This document shows positions 53,104-61,597 of a stretch of DNA of 64,000 bases, piece after piece. The stretch is from JALSHZ01 sp964439815. Lineage in GTDB: Bacteria; Pseudomonadota; Gammaproteobacteria; UWMA-0217. The stretch is taken from positions 16,112 through 80,111 of the forward strand of contig CAYTPO010000142.1 in NCBI GenBank assembly GCA_964439815.1. Direction: 5' to 3'. Position 1 is the stretch's first letter; every line of letters begins with the position of its first letter. Position numbers and translations under genes: made by a program. The notes below the pieces were generated by a model. That model did not search any database, was not told the DNA's origin, and saw nothing but the letters and a program-made list of their open reading frames with translations.

Positions 53104-53920
53104 GGACTTCTCCCAGAAACTGTGATGAAAGATCGGGGGCTGGATAGTGGAAAGGTACCGGCCCATCGGGCAATCCCTGGATGAACTGCTGTACCCAGTC
53201 CGAGGAAGAAGCTCGCAGTGCGTCGGGGGAGCCCGCTTCGACCACCTTGCCATCGGAAATCAGAATGACGTGATCGGCAATCGACATGGTCTCCTCGACA
53301 TCATGGGAAACCAGCAGGCTGGTGATCTCCAGCGCCTGGTTGAGCCGCTTGATCAACGTAACGATGGTGCCCATCGTGATGGGATCCAGCCCGGTAAACG
53401 GTTCGTCATACATGATCATTTCGGGATCGAGAATAATGGATCGCGCCAGCGCCACGCGCCTTGCCATGCCACCCGACAATTCACTGGGCATCAGCTCGGT
53501 TGCACCCCGCAAACCCACCGCCTGCAGCTTCATCAGCACCAGATCATGAATCATGTCCTCGGGCATCCGGGTATGTTCGCGCAGCGGGAACGCCACGTTC
53601 TCGAACACTGTCAGATCCGTCAGCAGTGCGCCGCTCTGAAACAGCATGCCCATCTTCTTGCGCAGCTCGTACAACTTGCGTCGCGACAAGCTGGGAACGT
53701 TCTCACCATTGACCAGCACCTTGCCGGAATCCGGTTTCAGCTGCCCGCCGATCAGCCGCAGCAACGTGGTCTTGCCAGTGCCACTGGGTCCCATGATTGC
53801 AGTGATCCTGCCACGGGGAATCGACATCGAGATGCCGTCGAAGATGCGGCGGCTACCCCGTGTAAAGCTGAGATTGTCGAGCTGTATATGCGCTGATTCC
53901 ATGGCCGCATAGACTGCCAT
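53096..53920 (-). CDS. mlaF: ABC ATPase MlaF
   Basis: ATPase driving phospholipid transport by the MlaFEDB complex. 274 residues: Walker A GPSGTGKTT, Q-loop MLFQSGALL, signature LSGGMARRVALAR, Walker B MIMYDEPFTGLDP, H-loop SHDVEE, and the MlaF-specific C-terminal extension (QGLPDGPVPFHYPAPD) that docks into the neighbouring subunit. ATG 53920 has AGAG upstream. First gene of mlaFEDCB, divergent from yrbG across a small unknown gene. Confidence 0.96.
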   Translation of the reverse strand: MAVYAAMESAHIQLDNLSFTRGSRRIFDGISMSIPRGRITAIMGPSGTGKTTLLRLIGGQLKPDSGKVLVNGENVPSLSRRKLYELRKKMGMLFQSGALLTDLTVFENVAFPLREHTRMPEDMIHDLVLMKLQAVGLRGATELMPSELSGGMARRVALARSIILDPEMIMYDEPFTGLDPITMGTIVTLIKRLNQALEITSLLVSHDVEETMSIADHVILISDGKVVEAGSPDALRASSSDWVQQFIQGLPDGPVPFHYPAPDLSSQFLGEVRA

Positions 53921-53961
53921 AGTTACTCTGCTTCAACCAGTTGGAATTGTAACCAAGGGTA

Positions 53962-54450
53962 TTAGCGCTGCATCAACTGCAATAATATCCCGACCTGTGC
54001 CAGATAATCCGGCGCAGCTTCGATCACCAGTATGACCTGCGACGATGGAAACCGCGCAGCGATGCCTTCAACCTCTCTGCGCATATCCCGCAGCGTATGC
54101 CCGTCTTCAGGTACCAGATGGATCACCACCAGCGTCTGGTTGCAAAATATCCAGCGGCACAGACTGTCCTCACTGCCATCACAGGGTTGTTTCATCTTCG
54201 TTGATATCTGCTGCACCTCGGACCAGGCAGCGTTTTGCAGCAAAGGCTCATCCCCTTCGACCAGCACCAGCTCAAACTCCGGTATCTCATCGCTCTCAGG
54301 CAGTTGCCCCCACCAGTCTGTCGGTATGAACAGCATCCGGTATTCGTTGGCATAGTACTCAAGCCGCCACGCCTCCGGCAGATCTGAAGGATAGAAATCC
54401 CGCAACCACACTGGGTCAAGAATGTTGTAAGGTACAAGCTCCATACTCAT
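53962..54450 (-). CDS. Conserved hypothetical protein between mlaF and yrbG
   Basis: A 162-residue soluble protein I cannot assign. No signal peptide or membrane segment. The N-terminal segment ILDPVWLRDFYPSDLPEAW followed by RLEYYANEYRMLFIP reminds me of DUF72-type starts, but the rest does not continue the TIM barrel. Two acidic, Trp/Cys-containing stretches (DEPLLQNAAWSEVQ, SLCRWIFCNQTLVVI) and a C-terminal alpha/beta segment with VILVIEAAPDY follow. ATG 54450 has AGGAG at 9 bases. Upstream of mlaF on the same strand, 41 bases away, so likely co-transcribed with mla. Confidence 0.6.
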   Translation of the reverse strand: MSMELVPYNILDPVWLRDFYPSDLPEAWRLEYYANEYRMLFIPTDWWGQLPESDEIPEFELVLVEGDEPLLQNAAWSEVQQISTKMKQPCDGSEDSLCRWIFCNQTLVVIHLVPEDGHTLRDMRREVEGIAARFPSSQVILVIEAAPDYLAQVGILLQLMQR

Positions 54451-54635
54451 GCTTTTTGGCTCCTCAGGTTCGTACCGCCCGCCGGCATCGTCAATACCGC
54501 GAATCGGCAAATAAGGTGGGGCCAATCACCAATGGTTGATAAAACCGGTATAATCCCCGCCTTTCCCGCTCAACCTCAATCAACTATTGGTCAAACCAGC
54601 CTGCCAATCGGCGCGGGTTTGATGATGGATCAACT

Positions 54636-55613
54636 ATGTTACTACCCGTATTGGCCATTCTGCTCGGGCTTGCGCTGCTGGTCTGGAGTTCGGACCGTTT
54701 TGTCGATGGTGCTTCCGGCATCGCCCGCAGTCTGGGGCTGTCGCCGCTGATTATCGGCATCACCATCGTGGGGCTGGGTACTTCGGCACCGGAGATGCTG
54801 GTTGCCGCCATTGCCTCGTTTCAGGGCAATGCCAGCCTTGGCGTGGGTAATGCCATCGGTTCCAATATTGCCAATATCGCACTGATACTGGGTGTTACCG
54901 CACTGGTGGCCCCGGTCGTGATCTCATCGGGCCTGATCCGTCTGGAACTGCCCATTCTGCTGGCAGGCATGGTATTTGGCCTGCTGCTGATACTCGACAA
55001 CTACCTGAGCCTTGCCGACGGCTTGCTGCTATTGCTGGCACTCGGTGTCGTCATGGGAATTCTGCTCTACGATGCCATCCATGTAAAACCCAGCGATGTG
55101 CTGGTCGAGGAGCTTGCCGACGAAGTCAATCTGGAGATGCCATTGCGTACCGCGATCTTCTGGTTCAGCGTTGGCTTGATCGTCCTGCTGATCAGCGCCC
55201 GGATGCTGGTTTGGGGTGCAGTCGATGTCGCCCAGGCTTTCGGCATCAGCGACCTGGTGATTGGCCTGACGATTGTCGCAATCGGTACCAGCCTGCCGGA
55301 ACTCGCTGCCTCGATTGCCAGTGCGCGCAAGGGGGAATCCGATATCGCCGTGGGCAATGTCATCGGCTCCAACCTGTTCAACCTGTTTGGTGTCATGTCA
55401 CTACCCGGCATCATTGCCCCTTCTGCGCTGCCCGCAGAGGTATTGCAGCGCGACTATCCACTGATGCTCGCACTCACCGTGGCCCTGTTCTTCATGGCCT
55501 TCAAGTTTCGCCCATCGTCACGGAATCGTCGCATTCACGCCGTTGAAGGATTGGCGCTACTGGCGGTATTCATTGGCTACCAAACCTGGCTTTTCATGGG
55601 GTCACAAGCATGA
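54636..55613 (+). CDS. yrbG: Calcium/sodium antiporter, CaCA family (YrbG)
   Basis: Inner-membrane cation exchanger. 325 residues, ten hydrophobic helices in two inverted halves, each with the alpha-repeat motif: GLGTSAPEMLVAAIASFQGN (about 47-66) and AIGTSLPELAASIASARKGE (about 211-230), with GNAIGSNIANIALILG and GNVIGSNLFNLFGVM after them. First gene of yrbG-kdsD-kdsC-lptC-lptA-lptB. Overlaps kdsD (ATGA). Confidence 0.94.
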   Translation: MLLPVLAILLGLALLVWSSDRFVDGASGIARSLGLSPLIIGITIVGLGTSAPEMLVAAIASFQGNASLGVGNAIGSNIANIALILGVTALVAPVVISSGLIRLELPILLAGMVFGLLLILDNYLSLADGLLLLLALGVVMGILLYDAIHVKPSDVLVEELADEVNLEMPLRTAIFWFSVGLIVLLISARMLVWGAVDVAQAFGISDLVIGLTIVAIGTSLPELAASIASARKGESDIAVGNVIGSNLFNLFGVMSLPGIIAPSALPAEVLQRDYPLMLALTVALFFMAFKFRPSSRNRRIHAVEGLALLAVFIGYQTWLFMGSQA

Positions 55614-56587
55614 AGTTGCCACCTCAACAACTGACCGCATTGGCTCAGGAAGTGCTGGAGATGGAAGCCCAGGCCATCCTGGCGCTGAAATCACGCATCG
55701 ATGACCACTTTGTTGCCGCCTGCGAACAGCTCTATGACTGCCAGGGCCGTATTGTCGTGACCGGCATGGGCAAGTCGGGGCATATCGGCGGCAAGATCGC
55801 CGCCACGCTGGCTAGCACCGGCTCACCAGCCTTCTTTGTCCATCCCGGTGAAGCCAGCCACGGTGATCTGGGCATGATTACCGCTCAGGATGTCGTCATT
55901 GCCATCTCCAACTCCGGCAGCACCGTGGAAATACTCAGCATCGTGCCGATCATCCGCCGGCAGAATGTCTGCCTGATCGCCATGACCGGCAACCCCGAAT
56001 CACAGCTGGCACGGACAGCAGATATCCATCTCGATATTTCAGTGGAAAAGGAAGCCTGCCCGCTCAATCTTGCTCCCACCTCCAGTACCACGGCTACACT
56101 GGCGCTGGGCGACGCCCTGGCCGTCAGCCTGCTAAAGATTCGCGGCTTTACTGCCGAGGATTTCGCCCGCTCCCACCCAGGTGGCAAGCTGGGCCGCCGT
56201 CTGCTGCTCAGCGTCAGGGACGTGATGCACTGCGGCGCCGATATTCCCCGTGTCGCCCCCGGCACCCCCCTGCGCGATGCGCTGATGGAGATGACCGCCA
56301 AGAGTCTGGGCTGCACTACCATTACCGACGATGATGACAAGCTGATCGGCATTTACACCGATGGCGACCTGCGACGCACGCTCGATCAGCAGATCGACAT
56401 CCACAATGTTAGCATTGACACCGAAATGACCAGCCCGTGCCGTTCGATCGCCGCCAATGCGCTGGCCGTGGACGCGCTGAACCTGATGGAGCAGTACAAG
56501 ATCAATGCGCTACCGGTGACCGATGACGACAACCGGGTCATTGGTGCACTCAACATGCTCGACCTGCTACGCGCCGGTGTGGTGTAG
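55610..56587 (+). CDS. kdsD: Arabinose-5-phosphate isomerase KdsD
   Basis: Converts ribulose 5-phosphate to arabinose 5-phosphate, the entry to KDO. 325 residues: SIS domain (VTGMGKSGHIGGKIAATLASTG, SNSGSTVEILSI; about 40-180) and two CBS domains (about 200-325). The PTSSTTATLALGDALAV segment is typical of KdsD/KpsF. Overlaps yrbG by four bases. Confidence 0.95.
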   Translation: MKLPPQQLTALAQEVLEMEAQAILALKSRIDDHFVAACEQLYDCQGRIVVTGMGKSGHIGGKIAATLASTGSPAFFVHPGEASHGDLGMITAQDVVIAISNSGSTVEILSIVPIIRRQNVCLIAMTGNPESQLARTADIHLDISVEKEACPLNLAPTSSTTATLALGDALAVSLLKIRGFTAEDFARSHPGGKLGRRLLLSVRDVMHCGADIPRVAPGTPLRDALMEMTAKSLGCTTITDDDDKLIGIYTDGDLRRTLDQQIDIHNVSIDTEMTSPCRSIAANALAVDALNLMEQYKINALPVTDDDNRVIGALNMLDLLRAGVV

Positions 56588-56626
56588 CAACGGACCGAGC
56601 CCATTAATGCAAGGGAGACCCCGATC

Positions 56627-57148
56627 ATGGACAACCTGACCGACCTGGCCAGAAAAATCGAACTCGTCATCTTTGATATCGACGGGGTTCTGACCGATGG
56701 ATCCCTGTTCATCGGCGATGATGGGCAGGAGTACAAGGCCTTCAACTCCAAGGATGGTCATGGCATCCGCATGCTGCAGGAGTGCGGCGTCAAGGTCGCC
56801 ATTCTCACCGGCCGCCAATCCGAAGTCGTATTGCATCGCGCCCGCGATCTCGGCATCGAACTGGTCATGCAGGGACACCGCGACAAACGCCCCGCCTTCG
56901 CGCAGTTGATGCAGGAAACCGGGCTGAGCGCCGACGTAATTGCCTATGTCGGTGACGACGTGGTCGACCTGCCGGTCATGAAGCAGGTCGGCATGGCCAT
57001 TGCCGTGGCCGACTCCCATCCGATGGTGCTGGAACACGCACATTTCGTTACCTGTGCCCACGGTGGTCGCGGTGCCGGTCGCGAAGTCTGCGAATACCTG
57101 ATGGAGGCGCGCGGACAACTGGCCGACAAACTGGCCAGCTATCTCTGA
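56627..57148 (+). CDS. kdsC: 3-deoxy-D-manno-octulosonate 8-phosphate phosphatase KdsC
   Basis: Dephosphorylates KDO 8-phosphate. 173 residues, small tetrameric HAD enzyme: motif I FDIDGVLTDGSLFI, motif II ILTGRQSEVV, GHRDKRPAF (Lys), and motif IV VGDDVVDLPVM. A good ribosome site (AGGGAG) precedes the ATG, 39 bases after kdsD. The C-terminal GGRGAGREVCEYLM tail that closes the neighbouring active site is present. Confidence 0.96.
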   Translation: MDNLTDLARKIELVIFDIDGVLTDGSLFIGDDGQEYKAFNSKDGHGIRMLQECGVKVAILTGRQSEVVLHRARDLGIELVMQGHRDKRPAFAQLMQETGLSADVIAYVGDDVVDLPVMKQVGMAIAVADSHPMVLEHAHFVTCAHGGRGAGREVCEYLMEARGQLADKLASYL

Positions 57149-57159
57149 ACGACGACAGC

Positions 57160-57699
57160 ATGTCCCGCAGCCACCTCATTCTTCTGGCCCTGCTGGCCGC
57201 ACTGGCCATCAGCTACCTCTCGACGGTCAACAAGCCGGACAATGGCACGCCGGAAGTCACCACGATCGAGGACGACTACTACCTGAAGGATTTCACGCTG
57301 ACCGCCTACGACCGCAGTGGCAGGATCACCCACCACACACGCGGGAAAACACTGCGGCAGCTGAGCGGCAGCCATGACTATGAGCTGGACGCCCCCCGTA
57401 TCCTGCTGGAGACGGAGGAAACCCACTGGGAACTGACGGCGCAATCCGGATGGATGAATGCCTCGATGGATCGCGCCAGGCTTCGCGGCAACGTCATCGC
57501 CACCACGACCAGTGCCGACAAGTTGCAGCTCACTACTTCCGATCTCGACCTGGATATTCCTGCCCGGATTGCCACCACTGATACCCTGGTCAATATCACC
57601 CAAGGCAGCAACCGATTGCGTGGCGAGGCATTGACGGCTAACCTGAAGACACAGCAGCTGCAACTCAAGAGCAATATTGAAGGTTACTATGTTCCTTGA
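57160..57699 (+). CDS. lptC: LPS export ABC transporter periplasmic protein LptC
   Basis: Bitopic bridge component between LptB2FG and LptA. 179 residues: N-terminal membrane helix (LILLALLAALAISYLS), then a beta-jellyroll with DYYLKDFTLTAYDRSG near the start and a C-terminal repeat area (LVNITQGSNRLRGEALTANL). Overlaps lptA by 11 bases. Confidence 0.93.
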   Translation: MSRSHLILLALLAALAISYLSTVNKPDNGTPEVTTIEDDYYLKDFTLTAYDRSGRITHHTRGKTLRQLSGSHDYELDAPRILLETEETHWELTAQSGWMNASMDRARLRGNVIATTTSADKLQLTTSDLDLDIPARIATTDTLVNITQGSNRLRGEALTANLKTQQLQLKSNIEGYYVP

Positions 57700-58174
57700 T
57701 ATCTCCCGGATCATTCTCGTCGTGCTGAGCCTCCTCCTCACCTCACTGACGCTCGCCGCCCCTTCGGTCGCACCAGTCAAGATCTCCGCCGACAGCCTGG
57801 AACTGGATCAGAAACAGCAGACCACGACCTATTCGGGCAACGTACTGCTGACCCAGGGCGATATGCGCCTGACAGCCGATTCGCTGAAGGTCTCCGTTGT
57901 CGATGGCAAACTTGGCAAGATCGAATCCCGAGGCAAGCCCACGCGCTTCGAGAGCCACCTCGACGACGGTACGCTGGTTCGAGGGGAAGCCACTGCGATC
58001 ACCTTTGACAGTCGTGCCGGCCTGCTGGTTCTGGCCGGCAATGGCAAGCTTACCCAGGGTCGCAACCTGATCGAGAACGATCACATCGAGTACAACCTGA
58101 ATACCGGCAGCCTCAAGGCCGGCGGCAAGCAGAGCAAGAAACGCGTCGAAGTCATCTTCCAGCCGGATCAATGA
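57689..58174 (+). CDS. lptA: LPS transport periplasmic protein LptA
   Basis: Forms the periplasmic beta-jellyroll bridge for LPS. 161 residues: signal peptide (ISRIILVVLSLLLTSLTLA), then OstA repeats such as KISADSLELDQKQQTTTYSGNVLL-type and MRLTADSLKV, NLIENDHIEYNLNTG. ATG 57689 has AAGG 5 bases upstream and lies within the lptC 3' end; a TTG at 57677 is in frame but unlikely. ATGA overlap with lptB. Confidence 0.94.
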   Translation: MFLDISRIILVVLSLLLTSLTLAAPSVAPVKISADSLELDQKQQTTTYSGNVLLTQGDMRLTADSLKVSVVDGKLGKIESRGKPTRFESHLDDGTLVRGEATAITFDSRAGLLVLAGNGKLTQGRNLIENDHIEYNLNTGSLKAGGKQSKKRVEVIFQPDQ

Positions 58175-58896
58175 GTACCCTTCTCGCCTCCCATCTCAGC
58201 AAGGCCTTCAAGAAACGCCCCATTCTCAAGGACGTGTCATTGCGGGTCGACAGTGGCGAAGTCGTCGGGCTGCTGGGTCCCAATGGCGCAGGAAAAACCA
58301 CTTGCTTCTACATCATAGTAGGGCTGATCCAGGCCGATGGCGGCAAGATCTCCCTGGATGATCTCGACCTGACCAACAAGCCGATGCACGAAAGGGCCAA
58401 ACTGGGCCTCGGTTATCTGCCGCAGGAAGCCTCGGTATTTCGCAAGCTGTCGGTGGCCGACAACATCATGGCCGTGTTGCAGCTGCGTCGGGAGCTCGAC
58501 AAACGACAGCGCATGGAAAAACTCGATGCCCTGCTCGAAGAGCTACAGATCGAGCATATCCGCGACAGCCTTGGTATCAGCCTTTCCGGTGGCGAGCGCA
58601 GACGCGTCGAAATTGCACGCGCACTGGCAACCGAACCCGCTTTCATCCTGCTGGATGAGCCATTCGCGGGGGTCGACCCGATTTCGGTACTGGACATTCA
58701 ACGCATAATCACGCATCTTGTGGAAAGAAACATCGGTGTCCTGATTACCGATCACAATGTCCGGGAGACGCTCGGTATCTGCTCCCGCGGATATATTCTC
58801 CATGACGGCAGAATGATGGCGGAGGGTGAGCCCGAAGCCCTGCTGCAAAATCCCGATGTCAAGCGCTTCTACCTTGGCGAAAACTTTTCCCTGTAG
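58171..58896 (+). CDS. lptB: LPS export ABC transporter ATPase LptB
   Basis: ATPase of LptB2FGC. 241 residues: Walker A GPNGAGKTT, Q-loop LPQEASVFRKLSV (LptB-specific), signature LSGGERRRVEIAR, Walker B FILLDEPFAGVDP, H-loop DHNVRET, and the conserved C terminus VKRFYLGENF. Ends 84 bases before rpoN. Confidence 0.97.
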   Translation: MSTLLASHLSKAFKKRPILKDVSLRVDSGEVVGLLGPNGAGKTTCFYIIVGLIQADGGKISLDDLDLTNKPMHERAKLGLGYLPQEASVFRKLSVADNIMAVLQLRRELDKRQRMEKLDALLEELQIEHIRDSLGISLSGGERRRVEIARALATEPAFILLDEPFAGVDPISVLDIQRIITHLVERNIGVLITDHNVRETLGICSRGYILHDGRMMAEGEPEALLQNPDVKRFYLGENFSL

Positions 58897-58928
58897 TCCG
58901 TCTCATTCCGGCAGAAATCTGATATTTT

Positions 58929-58945
58929 TGGCACAGTTTTTGCTT
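58929..58945 (+). promoter_or_regulatory. Sigma-54-type (-24/-12) promoter element before rpoN
   Basis: TGGCACAGTTTTTGCTT carries GG and GC separated by exactly 10 bases and matches TGGCAC-N5-TTGC. The predicted start would be about 26 bases before the rpoN ATG. An alternative sigma-70 reading (TTAACA 58944-58949, 17-base spacer, CATAAT 58967-58972) overlaps it and would start transcription only 1-2 bases before the ATG. Confidence 0.6.
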
Positions 58946-58980
58946 AACATTCCGACCGAGCGCGTGCATAATGTGTCCCC

Positions 58981-60459
58981 ATGTTAAAAGCCAATCTACA
59001 GCTACGCATCGGCCACAATCTGACGCTGACTCCGCAGTTGCAGCAGACCATTCGCCTGTTGCAATTCTCGACGCAGGAGTTGCAGCAACAAATTCAGGAG
59101 ATGATCGACCAGAATCCGCTGCTCGAAGTTGAAGAGGCAGAGCCAACAGCCAATGAACCCGTGGTCGAACTACCCGATCCCTATGAAAAGGCCGACACGG
59201 AATTACCCGGCCCCGATGCAACCCAGCAGATCCCCGCCGAACTCCCGCTCGACACCAGTTGGGACAGCATCTACGAAGCAACCCCGGGCAGCAGGAACAC
59301 GGATGCCGTCTCCGCCTCGGATCTGCTCGAAAACCAGGCTGGCGCAAGTGGGGGGCTCGCCGACCATCTGCTGGAACAGCTGGAGCTGACGCCACTGAGC
59401 GACACCGACCAGATGATCGGTGAATACCTGATTCTCAATATCAACGACGATGGCTACCTGAGTGACAGCCTGGAGCATCTGCACCTGGAAATGCTGGAAG
59501 TGCTCGATCTCGACGAATCGGGAGAGCCGGTATCCATTGAGGAGGTGCGCGTCGTACAGCACCTCATCATGCAGTTCGACCCGCTGGGCTGCTGTGCGGA
59601 GGATCTGCAGCAAAGCCTGATCAGCCAGGTGATTCACGCATCGGCAGAACCCGCCACCCGCTGCAATGCGCTGCTCATTCTCGAACGCTGCTTCAAGGAG
59701 CTGGAAAAACAGAATCTGAAGAAGCTCACCGCCAAGAGCGGGCTGTCTGCAGAGGAGGTTGAAGCGGCCATCAATCTGATCCGCCAGCTCAATCCCCGTC
59801 CTGGCTCGGACTTCAGCAACAACGTGGCCGATTATGTCACTCCCGATGTCTATGTCACCCAGCATGAGGGTAAGTGGCAGGTATCACTCAACCCGGAGAT
59901 CTCCCCTCGCCTGCGCATCCACCCCTACTATTCGACACTGGTCAAACGGGGTGACAAGAGCAGCGACAACCAGTACATACGCGACCATCTGCAGGAGGCA
60001 CGCTGGTTCATCAAGAGCATTCAGAGCCGCAACAGCACCATCCTGCGAGTCGCCGAAGCCATTGTGGAGAAACAGCAGGGTTTTTTCGAACATGGCGAGG
60101 AATTCATGCGACCCATGGTTCTGCGCGATATTGCCGAAGAGCTGGAGATGCACGAGTCCACCATTTCCCGCGTGACGACCATGAAATACATGCTGACACC
60201 ACGCGGAATGTTCGAATTCAAGTACTTTTTTTCCAGCCAGCTGAACACCTCGGACGGGGGCAATGCCTCGGCCACGGCGATACGTGCGATGATACGTACA
60301 TTGATCAGTGACGAAGATCCACAAAAACCCTTGAGTGATAGCAAGATAACCTCTATCTTATTACAAGAGAAAGGCGTCAAAGTTGCGCGGCGAACGGTGG
60401 CAAAATACCGTGAAGCCATGCAAATACCTCCATCCAATGAGAGAAAGCGTATTGCCTGA
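58981..60459 (+). CDS. rpoN: RNA polymerase sigma-54 factor RpoN
   Basis: Alternative sigma factor dependent on AAA+ activators. 492 residues: Gln-rich region I (LTLTPQLQQTIRLLQFSTQELQQQI, about 12-36), acidic region II (about 45-115), core-binding domain (about 120-310), HTH (about 370-395: RDIAEELEMHESTISRVTTMKYM) and the RpoN box ARRTVAKYREA near residue 472. No Shine-Dalgarno is visible before the ATG, unlike most genes here. Downstream genes hpf-ptsN-hprK-rapZ follow the usual order. Confidence 0.97.
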   Translation: MLKANLQLRIGHNLTLTPQLQQTIRLLQFSTQELQQQIQEMIDQNPLLEVEEAEPTANEPVVELPDPYEKADTELPGPDATQQIPAELPLDTSWDSIYEATPGSRNTDAVSASDLLENQAGASGGLADHLLEQLELTPLSDTDQMIGEYLILNINDDGYLSDSLEHLHLEMLEVLDLDESGEPVSIEEVRVVQHLIMQFDPLGCCAEDLQQSLISQVIHASAEPATRCNALLILERCFKELEKQNLKKLTAKSGLSAEEVEAAINLIRQLNPRPGSDFSNNVADYVTPDVYVTQHEGKWQVSLNPEISPRLRIHPYYSTLVKRGDKSSDNQYIRDHLQEARWFIKSIQSRNSTILRVAEAIVEKQQGFFEHGEEFMRPMVLRDIAEELEMHESTISRVTTMKYMLTPRGMFEFKYFFSSQLNTSDGGNASATAIRAMIRTLISDEDPQKPLSDSKITSILLQEKGVKVARRTVAKYREAMQIPPSNERKRIA

Positions 60460-60717
60460 TAACAACTACCAAGGCTTGCTCAACTCCACCGAACACTTTC
60501 TTCGGCGTTTTCGTCGTACCTGCACCAATCTCTTTACCCCGGAAATCATGCTCCGGCGCAATACCGCGCGGGATACCGCAGTTTTCCGGGTCATCACGCC
60601 ATCTGCTGACCCCTCCCTGCCTGAGACATATCTGGAGCGTCCACGGCATCGAGTAGAATTCCCATGTCAAACCACGGCAGCAGGTGGTGACTTTTCATCC
60701 AACCAAGGAGACCCGTT

Positions 60718-61059
60718 ATGCAACTAACGCTAACCGGACATCATGTTGATATCACTGATTCCCTGAGAAACTATGTCACTGAAAAATTTCAGAGACTCGC
60801 GCGCCATTTTGATCAGGTGCTCGATGCAAAAGTCATTCTCACGGTGGAAAAACTGCGCCAGAAAGCTGAAGCGGAACTGCATATCAGTGGCGCCAGAATC
60901 TACGCTGAATCAGTCGAAGAGGATATGTACGCTGCGTTGGACAAGCTGGTAGACAAACTCGACCGCCAGGTCATGAAACACAAAGAGAAGAATCACAATC
61001 ATCACCGCAACCATAATGAAGGCTCTCACCGCAATACGATCGAAGTCGAGCCTACCTGA
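60718..61059 (+). CDS. hpf: Ribosome hibernation-promoting factor (HPF/YhbH)
   Basis: Binds the 30S decoding region of resting ribosomes and promotes 100S dimers. 113 residues: MQLTLTGHHVDITDSLRNYV, the VILTVEKLRQKAEAELHISG and DMYAALDKLVDKLDRQVMKHKEK blocks. It is the short type (no long C-terminal domain) but has an added His/Asn-rich tail (KNHNHHRNHNEGSHRN) beyond the 95-residue E. coli protein. Ribosome site AAGGAG. The 258-base gap from rpoN shows no gene. Confidence 0.93.
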   Translation: MQLTLTGHHVDITDSLRNYVTEKFQRLARHFDQVLDAKVILTVEKLRQKAEAELHISGARIYAESVEEDMYAALDKLVDKLDRQVMKHKEKNHNHHRNHNEGSHRNTIEVEPT

Positions 61060-61078
61060 ACGACGACTGGTCGGGTAA

Positions 61079-61546
61079 ATGAATATTGCAACCCTACTCC
61101 CTGCCGAACAGATTCTTTGCGAACCTGATGCCAACAGCAAAAAGCGGGCGCTGGAAATTCTCAGTGGCTTGCTGGAAAAATCCAGCCCGGATCTTCAGGA
61201 AGAGGAAATCTTCAATGGCCTTCTGCAACGCGAGCGTCTGGGTACCACCGCGTTGGGAGAAGGTGTTGCAATACCCCATACCCGCATGGCAAATCTTTCA
61301 TCGCCGACCATAGCAATGATAAAACTCGACAAGGGCGTCGATTTCGACGCCCCTGACCAACAGCCTGTCGACATCCTGTTTGCACTGGCTGTACCTGAAA
61401 ACTCCGACTCCAACCATCTTGAAATACTTGCTACCCTCGCCGAAATGCTGTCCGACCGCGAATTTGTCGACAAGCTTCGCACCCTCTACAACTGCGAAGC
61501 ACTGTACAAGCTGCTTTCCAGCTGGCAACCAAGCCGGGCAGCGTAG
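61079..61546 (+). CDS. ptsN: Nitrogen-regulatory EIIA protein PtsN
   Basis: EIIA-Ntr; regulatory phosphotransfer protein that affects K+ transport, sigma factor use and envelope stress depending on phosphorylation. 155 residues with the phosphorylated His in GEGVAIPHTRM (about residue 67) and DAPDQQPVDILFALAVPEN. No sugar EIIB/EIIC is encoded here, which fits a purely regulatory role. It is in frame with, and 51 bases from, hprK, separated by one TAG. Confidence 0.95.
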   Translation: MNIATLLPAEQILCEPDANSKKRALEILSGLLEKSSPDLQEEEIFNGLLQRERLGTTALGEGVAIPHTRMANLSSPTIAMIKLDKGVDFDAPDQQPVDILFALAVPENSDSNHLEILATLAEMLSDREFVDKLRTLYNCEALYKLLSSWQPSRAA

Positions 61547-61597
61547 CACCAGAATGGCAGCCCGAGCCGGCGCTGTGACCCTGCCCGGATCAACACC

